Assembly: GCA_015520105.1 (NCBI GenBank)
Contig: WAQT01000059.1
Span: 1 to 57,683 of the forward strand
Reading direction: 5' to 3'
Origin: Candidatus Aenigmatarchaeota archaeon
GTDB lineage: Archaea; Aenigmatarchaeota; Aenigmatarchaeia; QMZP01
Length of the DNA stretch: 57,683 nucleotides
The position numbers and the translations under genes are program-made. This document shows positions 39,330-47,238 of the stretch, piece after piece. Each line of letters begins with the position of its first letter. Position 1 is the first letter of the stretch. The notes beneath the pieces were generated by a model that was given only the letters and a program-made list of their open reading frames with translations, was not told where the DNA came from and ran no database searches.

Positions 39330-41786
39330 TCATTTCCCCTTCAGGAATCCCCTCAGGCTTGACTGGCCTTCCTCTCCTTCAATGAAATCGCTCTCGGAGT
39401 AGCCGAGGCCGGAGAGTATCCTGAGGGCCGCGGGAACTATCTGGTTGCGGATGTAGTACTCCTCGTCATAGTCCTCCGCTCCCTCCGCAGGCTCGGCACG
39501 GGAGGATATGGAACCAGAGCCCTTGACTATGACATAGGCTATCGTGGAACCGGCAGAGACCTTGACTCCCCTCTCAGCGAGCTTTCTCGCCGCAACCACG
39601 TGAGGCCCGACCTGCTCGTAACTCTCGAGGGGCCTTGTTATCTGGGTGTATATCACGAGGTCGTCAATGCCGACCTTATGCTTCCTCACCTTTTCTATTA
39701 CTTCTCTCACTATCCTTGCAGCTTTTTCCGGAGAGCGGTCCTTCAGGACAGCGAGAAGGACTCTTTCCTGTGTGAGCTTCGCTATTCTCGACCAGTCCCT
39801 TCTCACCCTCTCGAATCCCCTTATAGTGATGTTCCCCCTGTAATCAAGGAGGGCGTATCTTTTCTTCGCCCCGCCTCCTGTCTTTGCAGAGACGAATATG
39901 CCCGACCTGTAGAAACCCTGGAAATCCAGCTCTATTATTCCGGGAAGAGCGGAGTTTACCTTATCCAGAAACACCGTCGCCTCCTTCGAGCTTTTCATTT
40001 TTATGAAAAGGGAATCGGTGTCTCCGTATATGGGGGTATACCCTTCCGCCTTGGCCTTGTCTATCACCTGCCTTATGTAATGCCGGCCCCAGAGAGCAGC
40101 GGACTGCGCGCACACCCTGGAATACCACCTCGAGCCTGGATAGCCGTAGTAGCCGTAAGAGGCGTTGGCCATTATCTTGAGCACGTGCTGCCTCACCTCA
40201 AGCCTCCTGTATCTCTCGCTCTCCCTTCTCAGACCTTTCATTCTCCTCTTTATCTCCTGCCTCTCCTCTATGAGCTCCCTCACCATGGAAGGAACTATTC
40301 CGGGCTTGTTTGCGCAGTAGTAATGTTCCCCTCCGGGGTCCATGTTCTTCCTGTGGCCTCCCTTGCACTCCTCGCAGCTCATGCAGTCCAGCGTTTCGGG
40401 AGAGATGTTGTGCGTGACTATTATGGACGGATACAGGGAACGGAAGTCGAACAGCGCTATTCCTGTATGAATTCCCTCGACCGGCTCTAGGACATAGCCG
40501 CCGGTGTATGGGGGGTACATTCTCCTCTTCTGTATCTCATCGTAAGGAGGCCTTCTCGGAACAACCTCCCCAAGGGAATGGGCCTTCCTGATGAGAAGCC
40601 ACTCCACAAGCTGGGAGTAGCTCATCCTCGAGACATCGAACGGAGTCTGGCCCACCACCCTGCACAGCTCGAATATCTGCGGGAGGACAGCGGAGGCCAC
40701 GTCAAGAGCGAGTTTAGCGTCATTGAGGCAGTATTTCGCGAGGTCTTCTATGTCACCTGAAAACCAAGACCTCTCGATGTCCTTCCATGCCATGCTTCTC
40801 TTTGATTTCCCGGTAAGTTCTCTCGCAACGTTCTCAAGCGTCAGAACCTCGCTCGAGAGAGAGGGTTCCATTATGCTGCTTATGAAGTTGAAAAGGTCTA
40901 TATGGCATCTTCCGTGAATCCTCGCGGACGCGGTCCTCATCCTCCTCCTGAACCTGAGAGGGGTGAGGCTCCTTCCGAGGTTCAGGCGTATTCCGTGTTT
41001 GTTCGCCCTTTCATGTATTCTCTCGAAATCGAACCTGTCGGTATTGTATCCCAATATTATGTCCGGGTCTCTCTCCCTGACAAGGGAGACGAATCTCTCT
41101 ATCATCTCTCCCTCTCCCTGAAGGGTTTCCGAGCCTTTCGCTCCGCACTTCCTGTACGTGAGAAGCCTGGAGAAGCCCTTCTCTCTGATGGATATCATTA
41201 TTATCCTCTCCTCTCCGTCCTCTTCCACAGTCTCTATATCGAAAGAGAGAATCCTCAGGGGAGGGAAGTCCTCCCTTTCCAAAGGCCTTATGCTTTCGGC
41301 TTCGATTGAAAGGTCGAAATTCCATTCCGTTTCGAACTCCCTCCCCTCGACCTCTATCCACGTCATCGGGAAGAGGTTCCGGTCTATGAGGTACCTCCTG
41401 TAGAAGGATATCGAGTATTCGTATTCGTTCGCCACGTCCTTCCATTCCTTGAGAAGGTCTCTGAGTTTCGGTATGTCGGCAGGGACGCGCGCATAGACCT
41501 TGAGCATATTTCTTTTTCTTCCGAGATAGCTTCTCTCGACTGCCTCTACCTTCACCGGCTTCCTTCCGTCTATCTCAAGTGAGAGGATTCGTGACCTTAA
41601 GTCTGTTATCTCCTTCTTGTTCAGAGACTCCTTCGGCTCCACGTAAAAGTATGGAAGGAAGCTTCTGTCCTTCACTAGGACACTCTTCCCCTCTCCGGTC
41701 TTTCCGAATATAGTTATCACAGGATTTTCTTCCTCCAGCATGTAGTCGAGGTCGAGGATGCATAGCTCCGCTCTCTTTTCAGCCAT
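39330..41786 (-). CDS. polB: Family-B DNA polymerase
   Basis: An 818-residue polymerase. The exonuclease motifs are FDIETVEEDG (Exo I), GYNTDRFDF (Exo II) and YCLNDAKLA (Exo III). The polymerase motifs are FDFRSLYPSII (A), KIMANASYGYYGY (B) and YGDTDSLF (C). A Cys-rich insertion (CMSCEECKGG ... YYCANKPG) follows motif A. The C terminus ends QSSLRGFL-KGK, a good PIP-box for binding PCNA. The protein is full length with no intein in motifs A-C. Confidence 0.97.
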   Translation of the reverse strand: MAEKRAELCILDLDYMLEEENPVITIFGKTGEGKSVLVKDRSFLPYFYVEPKESLNKKEITDLRSRILSLEIDGRKPVKVEAVERSYLGRKRNMLKVYARVPADIPKLRDLLKEWKDVANEYEYSISFYRRYLIDRNLFPMTWIEVEGREFETEWNFDLSIEAESIRPLEREDFPPLRILSFDIETVEEDGEERIIMISIREKGFSRLLTYRKCGAKGSETLQGEGEMIERFVSLVRERDPDIILGYNTDRFDFERIHERANKHGIRLNLGRSLTPLRFRRRMRTASARIHGRCHIDLFNFISSIMEPSLSSEVLTLENVARELTGKSKRSMAWKDIERSWFSGDIEDLAKYCLNDAKLALDVASAVLPQIFELCRVVGQTPFDVSRMSYSQLVEWLLIRKAHSLGEVVPRRPPYDEIQKRRMYPPYTGGYVLEPVEGIHTGIALFDFRSLYPSIIVTHNISPETLDCMSCEECKGGHRKNMDPGGEHYYCANKPGIVPSMVRELIEERQEIKRRMKGLRRESERYRRLEVRQHVLKIMANASYGYYGYPGSRWYSRVCAQSAALWGRHYIRQVIDKAKAEGYTPIYGDTDSLFIKMKSSKEATVFLDKVNSALPGIIELDFQGFYRSGIFVSAKTGGGAKKRYALLDYRGNITIRGFERVRRDWSRIAKLTQERVLLAVLKDRSPEKAARIVREVIEKVRKHKVGIDDLVIYTQITRPLESYEQVGPHVVAARKLAERGVKVSAGSTIAYVIVKGSGSISSRAEPAEGAEDYDEEYYIRNQIVPAALRILSGLGYSESDFIEGEEGQSSLRGFLKGK

Positions 41787-41859
41787 AATTAAGGGTTGGT
41801 TTTTCTCTATAAAAATGCGGTCAGAATGTATACCCTGTCCCGGAGACGCCCGGAAAAAT

Positions 41860-41870
41860 TATATAAATAT
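41860..41870 (+). promoter_or_regulatory. TATA box ahead of a structured leader and top6B
   Basis: TATATAAATAT preceded by GAAAAAT is a strong BRE/TATA. The transcript start would be near 41891-41896, about 115 bases before the top6B ATG. Confidence 0.6.
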
Positions 41871-41895
41871 CGGAAGCATATATTCTATGCAATGA

Positions 41896-41982
41896 CAGAA
41901 CGCGCAGCGCATGAACTGGTTGGTTCAGAACCGGTATGCATCGCTTATTAGAAGCGGTTTTCTTTGTCAGCAGGGCGTTCTG
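41896..41982 (+). ncRNA. Candidate structured leader RNA upstream of top6B
   Basis: The sequence folds as a three-way junction: P1 CAGAACGC (41896-41903) with GCGTTCTG (41975-41982), 8 bp. P2 is GCAT/ATGC (41909/41936) plus CTGGTT/AACCGG (41916/41929) with a GGTTCAG loop. P3 is CGCTT/AAGCG (41942/41952). It starts at the predicted transcription start and is 87 nt. There is no T-arm, so it is not a tRNA. It could be a cis-acting leader or a small RNA. This is a prediction from single-sequence folding only. Confidence 0.4.
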
Positions 41983-42010
41983 CTATTAGCCGGAAAAATG
42001 CGGAGAGAAC

Positions 42011-43633
42011 ATGCAGAAGACAGCTGAACAGATGGCAAGGGAGCACAGGGAAATCTCCATATCCCAGTTCTTCGAGAAGAACCGCCATCTCCTGGGGTAT
42101 GACAACAAGATAAAGGCACTCCTGACTATAGTGAGGGAGGCTGTGGACAATGCCCTCGACGCTACCGAGGAGGCGAGGATACTTCCGGACATATACGTGA
42201 AGATAGAGGAACTGGAGAAGGAGAAGTACAAGATAGTCGTGAAGGACAACGGTCCCGGAATCACTGTCAAGCAGATACCCAACATATTCGGAAAACTTCT
42301 CTATGGAAGCAAGTTTCACAGACTCAAGCAGAGCCGCGGCCAGCAGGGAATAGGCATTTCAGGCTGCGTCCTTTACTGCCAGATCACCACAGGAGAGCCA
42401 ACCAAGATAATCACGTCAACCGGAAAGGGGAAGACCCACAAAGTGCTGCTCAGCATAGACGTGAAGAAGAACGAACCGAAGATATTGAAAGACGAGGTTA
42501 TCGAAGACGCAGAGAAGTGGCACGGAGTGCAGATAACGTTTGTGGCTGAGGGCATATACAGGGAACACAAACAGTCTGTTCTGGAGTATCTCAAGCAGGT
42601 GGCGATATCAAATCCGTATGCAAACATAGTGTTCGATTCTCCGAACGGGAGGATAGAGTTTGCAAGGGGCGTGGAGGAGCTTCCGAAGGAGCCGAAAGAG
42701 ATTAAGCCCCACCTCTACGGAGTGGAAGTGGGGATAATGACGAGGATGCTCGAGGAGACGAAGGCCCGCTCGCTTGCCGGGTTCCTGACATCCGAGTTCA
42801 GCAGGGTCGGAAAGCAGAGCGCGGAGGAGATATGCAGAAAGGCTGGAGTGGACCCCCAGATAATGCCGAGGAAGCTCGAGCATCAGGATGTAGTGAACAT
42901 AGTGAAGGCGATAAAGGAGGTCAAGCTCACCAGGCCTCCTACAGACTGCCTCTCTCCTCTTGGAAGCGGATTCATAGAAAGCGGTCTCAGGAAGGAACTC
43001 AATCCGGAGTTCGTGGCTGTTGTCTCAAGGTCTCCAGAGGTGTACAGGGGATGGCCCTTCCAGGTCGAGGTAGGAATAGCTTACGGAGGCTCGATAACAG
43101 AGCCGGCGGTTATGAGATTCGCCAACCGGGTGCCGCTGCTCTATCAGGCAGGAGACTGTGCTATAACGAAGGCGGTCACGGAGATAGAGTGGAAGAGATA
43201 CGGGGTTGCGGGCAGCAAGCTTCCGGAGGACCCGGTGGTGATATTCGTCCATCTCGCATCGGTGTGGGTTCCGTTCAATTCCGAGGCAAAGGAGTCTATA
43301 GCGAACTACCCCATTATAATCAAGGAGATAAAGCTCGCGCTACAGGAGTGCGCAAGGAAGCTGGCCTCATACCTTTCCGGAGTGAGGAGGGCTGCGGCGA
43401 TAAAGGAGAAGAAGAGCATATTCGAGAGATACGCAGAGGAGACCGCGACAGCGATAGCCGAACTCACCGGAGAGGACAAGGAAAAGATAAGGAACAAGAT
43501 AATAGAGATAGTGAACGAGAGGTGGAGCGAGGTCACAGACGAGGCGAACGGCGAGGAAGCTCCGCTTGCTGAAACCCCGACAGAAGAGATGAATGGGAAC
43601 GGAGGAGAGGAGAATGGAAGAGAGAATGAGTGA
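42011..43633 (+). CDS. top6B: DNA topoisomerase VI subunit B
   Basis: A 540-residue GHKL ATPase with REAVDNALDA (N box), VVKDNGPGI (G1), the switch segment GKLLYGSKFHRLKQSRGQQGIG (G2) and the family's transducer region. It uses ATP to drive strand passage with subunit A. The last ~35 residues are acidic. It overlaps the A subunit by eight bases. An in-frame ATG at 42032 is an alternative start. Confidence 0.96.
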   Translation: MQKTAEQMAREHREISISQFFEKNRHLLGYDNKIKALLTIVREAVDNALDATEEARILPDIYVKIEELEKEKYKIVVKDNGPGITVKQIPNIFGKLLYGSKFHRLKQSRGQQGIGISGCVLYCQITTGEPTKIITSTGKGKTHKVLLSIDVKKNEPKILKDEVIEDAEKWHGVQITFVAEGIYREHKQSVLEYLKQVAISNPYANIVFDSPNGRIEFARGVEELPKEPKEIKPHLYGVEVGIMTRMLEETKARSLAGFLTSEFSRVGKQSAEEICRKAGVDPQIMPRKLEHQDVVNIVKAIKEVKLTRPPTDCLSPLGSGFIESGLRKELNPEFVAVVSRSPEVYRGWPFQVEVGIAYGGSITEPAVMRFANRVPLLYQAGDCAITKAVTEIEWKRYGVAGSKLPEDPVVIFVHLASVWVPFNSEAKESIANYPIIIKEIKLALQECARKLASYLSGVRRAAAIKEKKSIFERYAEETATAIAELTGEDKEKIRNKIIEIVNERWSEVTDEANGEEAPLAETPTEEMNGNGGEENGRENE

Positions 43634-44708
43634 CCCGAGAAGGGGCCTTGAGGAACTTGGAAGGAAGGTTCTGGAACAGATAATGCAGATGAGGAATCCC
43701 AAGATAGAGCTGCCCATAAGAGCGCTCTCGAACATATACTTCGATGAGAAGAGGAAACTCATCCGGCTGGGAGACAGGAAAAGCGTAAGAACATATCTCA
43801 ATGTGGCTCATACAAGGAAGTTCATGCAGACCATGATGGTCGCATCAGAGTGCAGGAAGATAATAGACCAGGGCGTCACCACATCAATCAGAGATCTGTA
43901 TTACGCTCTCAAGAGGACGATACCTGAGACCAAGGAAAATACATTCGAAGAGCAGAACGAGTCAGACCCCATAATAGAGGATATAGAGGCTGCGCTGAAC
44001 ACGCTCAGGGAGAACCTCAACCTCAAGGCAGACAGGAAGGGTTATCTTGCCGGGAATATGATAATAAGAGACAAGGAGGACGAGATAGACGCAAGCAGGA
44101 TGGGTTCATCGGGATGGGCGATACCATCCAATGTTGAGCCTGACAACATAAAACTCCAGAACAATGGAGCGGAGTTCGTTCTGGTGATAGAGAAAGACGC
44201 TGTGTGGCAGAGGCTCAATGAGGACAAGTTCTGGAAGAAGCAGAACTGCCTGATAGTCACGGGAAAAGGCCAGCCTGACAGGGGAACAAGAAGGATTGTG
44301 AACCGGCTCCACAAGGAGTTCGGGCTTCCTGTATATGTCCTGACAGACGCGGACCCGTGGGGATACTACATATATTCTGTCCTCAAGCAGGGCTCGATAA
44401 ACCTCTCCTTCCTTTCGGACAGGCTCGGAACTCCTGAGGCGAAGTTCATAGGTCTGACCACAAGGGACGTGGATAAGTATGGCATAGCGAAAAACGTTAC
44501 GATAAAGCTGAATCAGGGAGACATCAAAAGAACGAACGAGATGATGAACTACATCTGGTTCAAGCCCAAGGAGTGGCAGGACGAACTCAAGCACATGCTC
44601 TCTGTCGGCTACAAGCTCGAGCTGGAGGCCCTCTCCTCAAAGGGAATAAAGTTCATTTCCGAGAAGTATCTTCCGGAGAAGATAGAGAAGAGGGATTTCC
44701 TGCCGTAA
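43626..44708 (+). CDS. top6A: DNA topoisomerase VI subunit A (Spo11-like)
   Basis: From ATG 43626 (MSDPRRGLEELG) the protein has 360 residues. The catalytic Tyr is in TSIRDLYYALKRT (WHD/CAP domain). The Toprim acidic residues are in VLVIEKDAV and VLTDADPWGYY. It makes the transient double-strand break as the A2B2 enzyme. Upstream in-frame ATGs at 43593 and 43614 would lie inside top6B; the 8-base overlap start fits coupled translation. Confidence 0.96.
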   Translation: MSDPRRGLEELGRKVLEQIMQMRNPKIELPIRALSNIYFDEKRKLIRLGDRKSVRTYLNVAHTRKFMQTMMVASECRKIIDQGVTTSIRDLYYALKRTIPETKENTFEEQNESDPIIEDIEAALNTLRENLNLKADRKGYLAGNMIIRDKEDEIDASRMGSSGWAIPSNVEPDNIKLQNNGAEFVLVIEKDAVWQRLNEDKFWKKQNCLIVTGKGQPDRGTRRIVNRLHKEFGLPVYVLTDADPWGYYIYSVLKQGSINLSFLSDRLGTPEAKFIGLTTRDVDKYGIAKNVTIKLNQGDIKRTNEMMNYIWFKPKEWQDELKHMLSVGYKLELEALSSKGIKFISEKYLPEKIEKRDFLP

Positions 44709-44739
44709 GCATTTTATTTTTTGCAGACAGACTACATGC

Positions 44740-44919
44740 ATGGAAACAGAGGAGCTTTACAAGAAACTGAACAGCATCGATATCATAAAGCTTGACAAAA
44801 TAGATAGAACGTTTCCCTACAGATGGGCGCTGAAGAAGGCCACGCAACTGTTCATGACAGAAAGAACATGGGAAAGGAAAACCGAGAAGGCGAAGGAAAA
44901 GAAGAGCTTCTTCTTATAG
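44740..44919 (+). CDS. Unrecognised 59-residue basic protein
   Basis: A small ORF opening METEELYKKLNSIDIIK and ending AKEKKSFFL, about 30 bp after top6A. It is rich in Lys, Glu and aromatic residues (FPYRWALKKATQLF) and overlaps, in another frame, the start of the next ORF at 44868. Codon choice resembles its neighbours. No family is recognised. Confidence 0.45.
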   Translation: METEELYKKLNSIDIIKLDKIDRTFPYRWALKKATQLFMTERTWERKTEKAKEKKSFFL

Positions 44920-45203
44920 ATTTTGAGTACGGATTCCTTCCGTTCGGGATAAAGGCAAGGTTTCATCACGACATTGACATGGACAGCGGAGCGTGTCTGG
45001 ACGCCAGAATGCCTGTATACATAGTCAGTTCAATCAAGAAGGACGGAAGAGTGGCTGCTTCCTATGCCGGAGGCCCTATACCTCCGGAAACGCTTGGTTA
45101 CAAGGCAGCGAACAGGAAGAACTACATAGAGCTTATCGAGGCGGAGTGCGAATCGCTTCACGAGCTGTTCGGAGTGCCCGTGATAATCGAGAGAGCAGAA
45201 TAG
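44868..45203 (+). CDS. Hypothetical protein, 111 residues
   Basis: From ATG 44868 a short charged leader precedes a compact domain (ELLLIDFEYGFLPFGIKARFHHDI, MPVYIVSSIKKDGRVAASY, PPETLGYKAANRKNYIELIE). The His and Asp pairs HH and D-I-D could bind metal. The frame is open to 44823. It overlaps the 59-residue ORF by 52 bases in another frame, so one of the two may be wrong; this one has the better folded-protein character. Confidence 0.6.
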   Translation: MGKENREGEGKEELLLIDFEYGFLPFGIKARFHHDIDMDSGACLDARMPVYIVSSIKKDGRVAASYAGGPIPPETLGYKAANRKNYIELIEAECESLHELFGVPVIIERAE

Positions 45204-45219
45204 CATCGGTTCAGTCGGG

Positions 45220-45627
45220 TCATGTTCTGTCCAGCGCGGAGTTTACAAGCCTGTCAGCCATCTGTATGAATTTATTTACCCTTCTGGCATGGGTATAGGA
45301 AACGCGTGCGAAAGCCTTCTCCATCTCCCTGACCTTTCCGGCGAGTTTCCTGAGATGAGGCTGCTTTATCCTGAACTTCCCGGAGAGCTGGCTGGACACA
45401 AGAACGCTGTCTGTGGTGAGGATAACCTCCCCTTTTGTGTGTTTTGAAGCTGCCTCGAGTCCCTTTACGACAGCGCGGTATTCCGCCTCGTTGTTTGTTG
45501 CGAAACCGATGGCTTCTCCGAAGCTCTCGATAACCCTGCCATGGGAGTCAGTGATGACCACTCCTATAGCTGCTGGGCCGGGGTTTCCCCTCGACCCGCC
45601 GTCAGTGTATATCCTTATTTCGTCCAT
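45220..45627 (-). CDS. rnhA: Ribonuclease HI
   Basis: A 135-residue RNase H fold with the catalytic acids D9 (YTDGGSRGNPGPAAIG), E48 (NNEAEYRAV), D72 (LTTDSVLV) and an Asp near 124 (MADRLVN). It lacks the basic protrusion of E. coli RNase HI, as in many archaeal versions. It cleaves RNA in RNA/DNA hybrids and fits the replication and repair genes around it. Confidence 0.95.
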   Translation of the reverse strand: MDEIRIYTDGGSRGNPGPAAIGVVITDSHGRVIESFGEAIGFATNNEAEYRAVVKGLEAASKHTKGEVILTTDSVLVSSQLSGKFRIKQPHLRKLAGKVREMEKAFARVSYTHARRVNKFIQMADRLVNSALDRT

Positions 45628-45666
45628 GAAGAATTAAATGGGTAGCTTCTATAAATGCGCAGACTC

Positions 45667-45822
45667 TCAGTCTATCACTGCCCTGTCCTTGCAGAACTGG
45701 TTGAGCGCTGTGGCGTCAGATATGCGCTTCTGCCTGAGCTTGCAGAATCCTATTATCACAACTCCTGCCTGATACTTGTTCTCCTTCTCCTTGAGAAAAT
45801 AAGGGCACTTCCTGCACTCCAT
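45667..45822 (-). CDS. 51-residue Cys-containing microprotein
   Basis: The minus strand has ATG at 45822 and a 51-codon ORF (MECRKCPYFLKEKENKYQ ... GFCKLRQKRISDATALN ... FCKDRAVID). CX2C near the N terminus plus two further Cys form a plausible zinc site. It lies between RNase HI and the Yip1-like gene on their strand. No family is recognised. Confidence 0.55.
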   Translation of the reverse strand: MECRKCPYFLKEKENKYQAGVVIIGFCKLRQKRISDATALNQFCKDRAVID

Positions 45823-45888
45823 GCAATAACTTTCGGGCCATGTTTTTTAAAGGTTTGATTTGAAGATTGTCTCTGTGTTGGCTAATGA

Positions 45889-47133
45889 CTATCCATTAAC
45901 TCTTCCAGAAACCACGCCGAACTCTCTCATGGGAAAAGCGCCTCCTTCTTGCTGGTATGACACACCAATACCCAGGGAATACGGCTTTCCCTGCGAAAGG
46001 GGCAGGCATTTCTCGCCGGAGGTTCTGTATTCTGCAAAATCGTTCGGAGCCAGATTTCCGGATTTTGCAGAATAGAGTGTTACAAGTCCGGCAGGATTGC
46101 AGTCTGCAGTCACGTTTGTTATTGTTATCGGGACCGAGAATCCGTTTTTCAGGACTATCCTGAAGCTGCCGTCTGAAGCATACGACCAGCTTAACGGTTT
46201 GCCGAGAGAGGCAAAGCCTGTGGCAATCTGCTTCATTCCTCCGTAATCCGAACCTTCTCCGACAATAGCCGAGGGATTGAATGCGCCAAGCGTGAATGAC
46301 ATGAGCGTCCAGAATGCAAGAAACAGGACTGCCAAACCTATAAGTATTGGAGTCAGGACAGAGGCCAGCGCCCTGCCCAGAGACAGTTCATGAAGAATTT
46401 TCATGCCCTTGACCATAAGCGCAATGACCCAGACGTATAAGAGAAGGTTGATGATTATGTATACTGTGCTAAGGAGGAAGAACAGGCCAAAGGCAAGCGG
46501 AAGAAGGATTATTATGGGTCCGCTTGAGTATACAAAGGCTTTGTATGTGTTCTGGTATCCCTTCTTGGCCCCGAATATCAGTGCGAATATGTGCAGTACT
46601 GCGGCTCCTATAAAGGTTCCTACAATTGCTCCAATGGCTGATACAATCAAAGAGAGCATACCCAGGCCTAACACTATGGCGAAAATGGGCATGCCGGAGA
46701 ATATTCCGTTGGTTGTGGCCGCGGAAGAAGCCGCGGATAACATAGCCCCAACAGCCAGGTAGAAAAGCGCAGTGATAACAAAGTTTATTGCAAGCACAAG
46801 AATGTAGAACTTCAGCGGGCCGATGAATCCTTTCTCTTCCTTCACGCTTTCGAAGAGGGTGTTGGGATGGAGAATGGAGAGCTTGAGTTTCTCAAGCGTT
46901 CCGGGAATAGCAGAATCGCTTCGGGAGGCATCAGCATGAGAGTTCCGGGTTTCCGGATAGGGCAGGGAAACCTGTTCGCTGTTTCCGGAATATAGGGCGC
47001 CTGATTCCCTCAGCGCTTCCTCGATGGCGTCATTGTCCCATCCAGAGTTGAGAAGATTCTGCCTTATGAGGTCAACGGAGTGTCCAAGTTCCATGCACCT
47101 CCGGATATACTCAACGACTCTCTGGTCAGCCAT
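45889..47133 (-). CDS. Yip1-domain-like multispanning membrane protein
   Basis: A 414-residue protein. The N-terminal ~45 residues form a helical UBA-like or CUE-like segment (VVEYIRRCMELGHSVDLIRQNLLNSGWDNDAIEEAL). A linker and about five membrane helices follow (~110-270), in a layout like the Yip1 family (KLSILHPNTLFESVKEEKGFIGPLKF is the typical start). The C-terminal ~130 residues lie outside and look beta-rich. The role in archaea is unknown; membrane trafficking or stress is only suggested by the eukaryotic family. Confidence 0.78.
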   Translation of the reverse strand: MADQRVVEYIRRCMELGHSVDLIRQNLLNSGWDNDAIEEALRESGALYSGNSEQVSLPYPETRNSHADASRSDSAIPGTLEKLKLSILHPNTLFESVKEEKGFIGPLKFYILVLAINFVITALFYLAVGAMLSAASSAATTNGIFSGMPIFAIVLGLGMLSLIVSAIGAIVGTFIGAAVLHIFALIFGAKKGYQNTYKAFVYSSGPIIILLPLAFGLFFLLSTVYIIINLLLYVWVIALMVKGMKILHELSLGRALASVLTPILIGLAVLFLAFWTLMSFTLGAFNPSAIVGEGSDYGGMKQIATGFASLGKPLSWSYASDGSFRIVLKNGFSVPITITNVTADCNPAGLVTLYSAKSGNLAPNDFAEYRTSGEKCLPLSQGKPYSLGIGVSYQQEGGAFPMREFGVVSGRVNG

Positions 47134-47238
47134 TATATTTATATTGATAATTTGCGCTTTTATTGTTTGCTTTGCGGAAGATGTTCCTGACCGTCAATAA
47201 CAGGAAAAGCTCATAAAGAATCCCTGCAAGACCATATT

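Noticed and set aside
39188..39385. 65-residue ORF between the methyltransferase and polB
   Set aside because: It overlaps the polB end by 56 bp on the other strand, has no folded-protein character and no clear start signal.
41896..41982. tRNA gene ahead of top6B
   Set aside because: Size and closing stem are tRNA-like, but there is no TTCRA T-loop and no anticodon arm.
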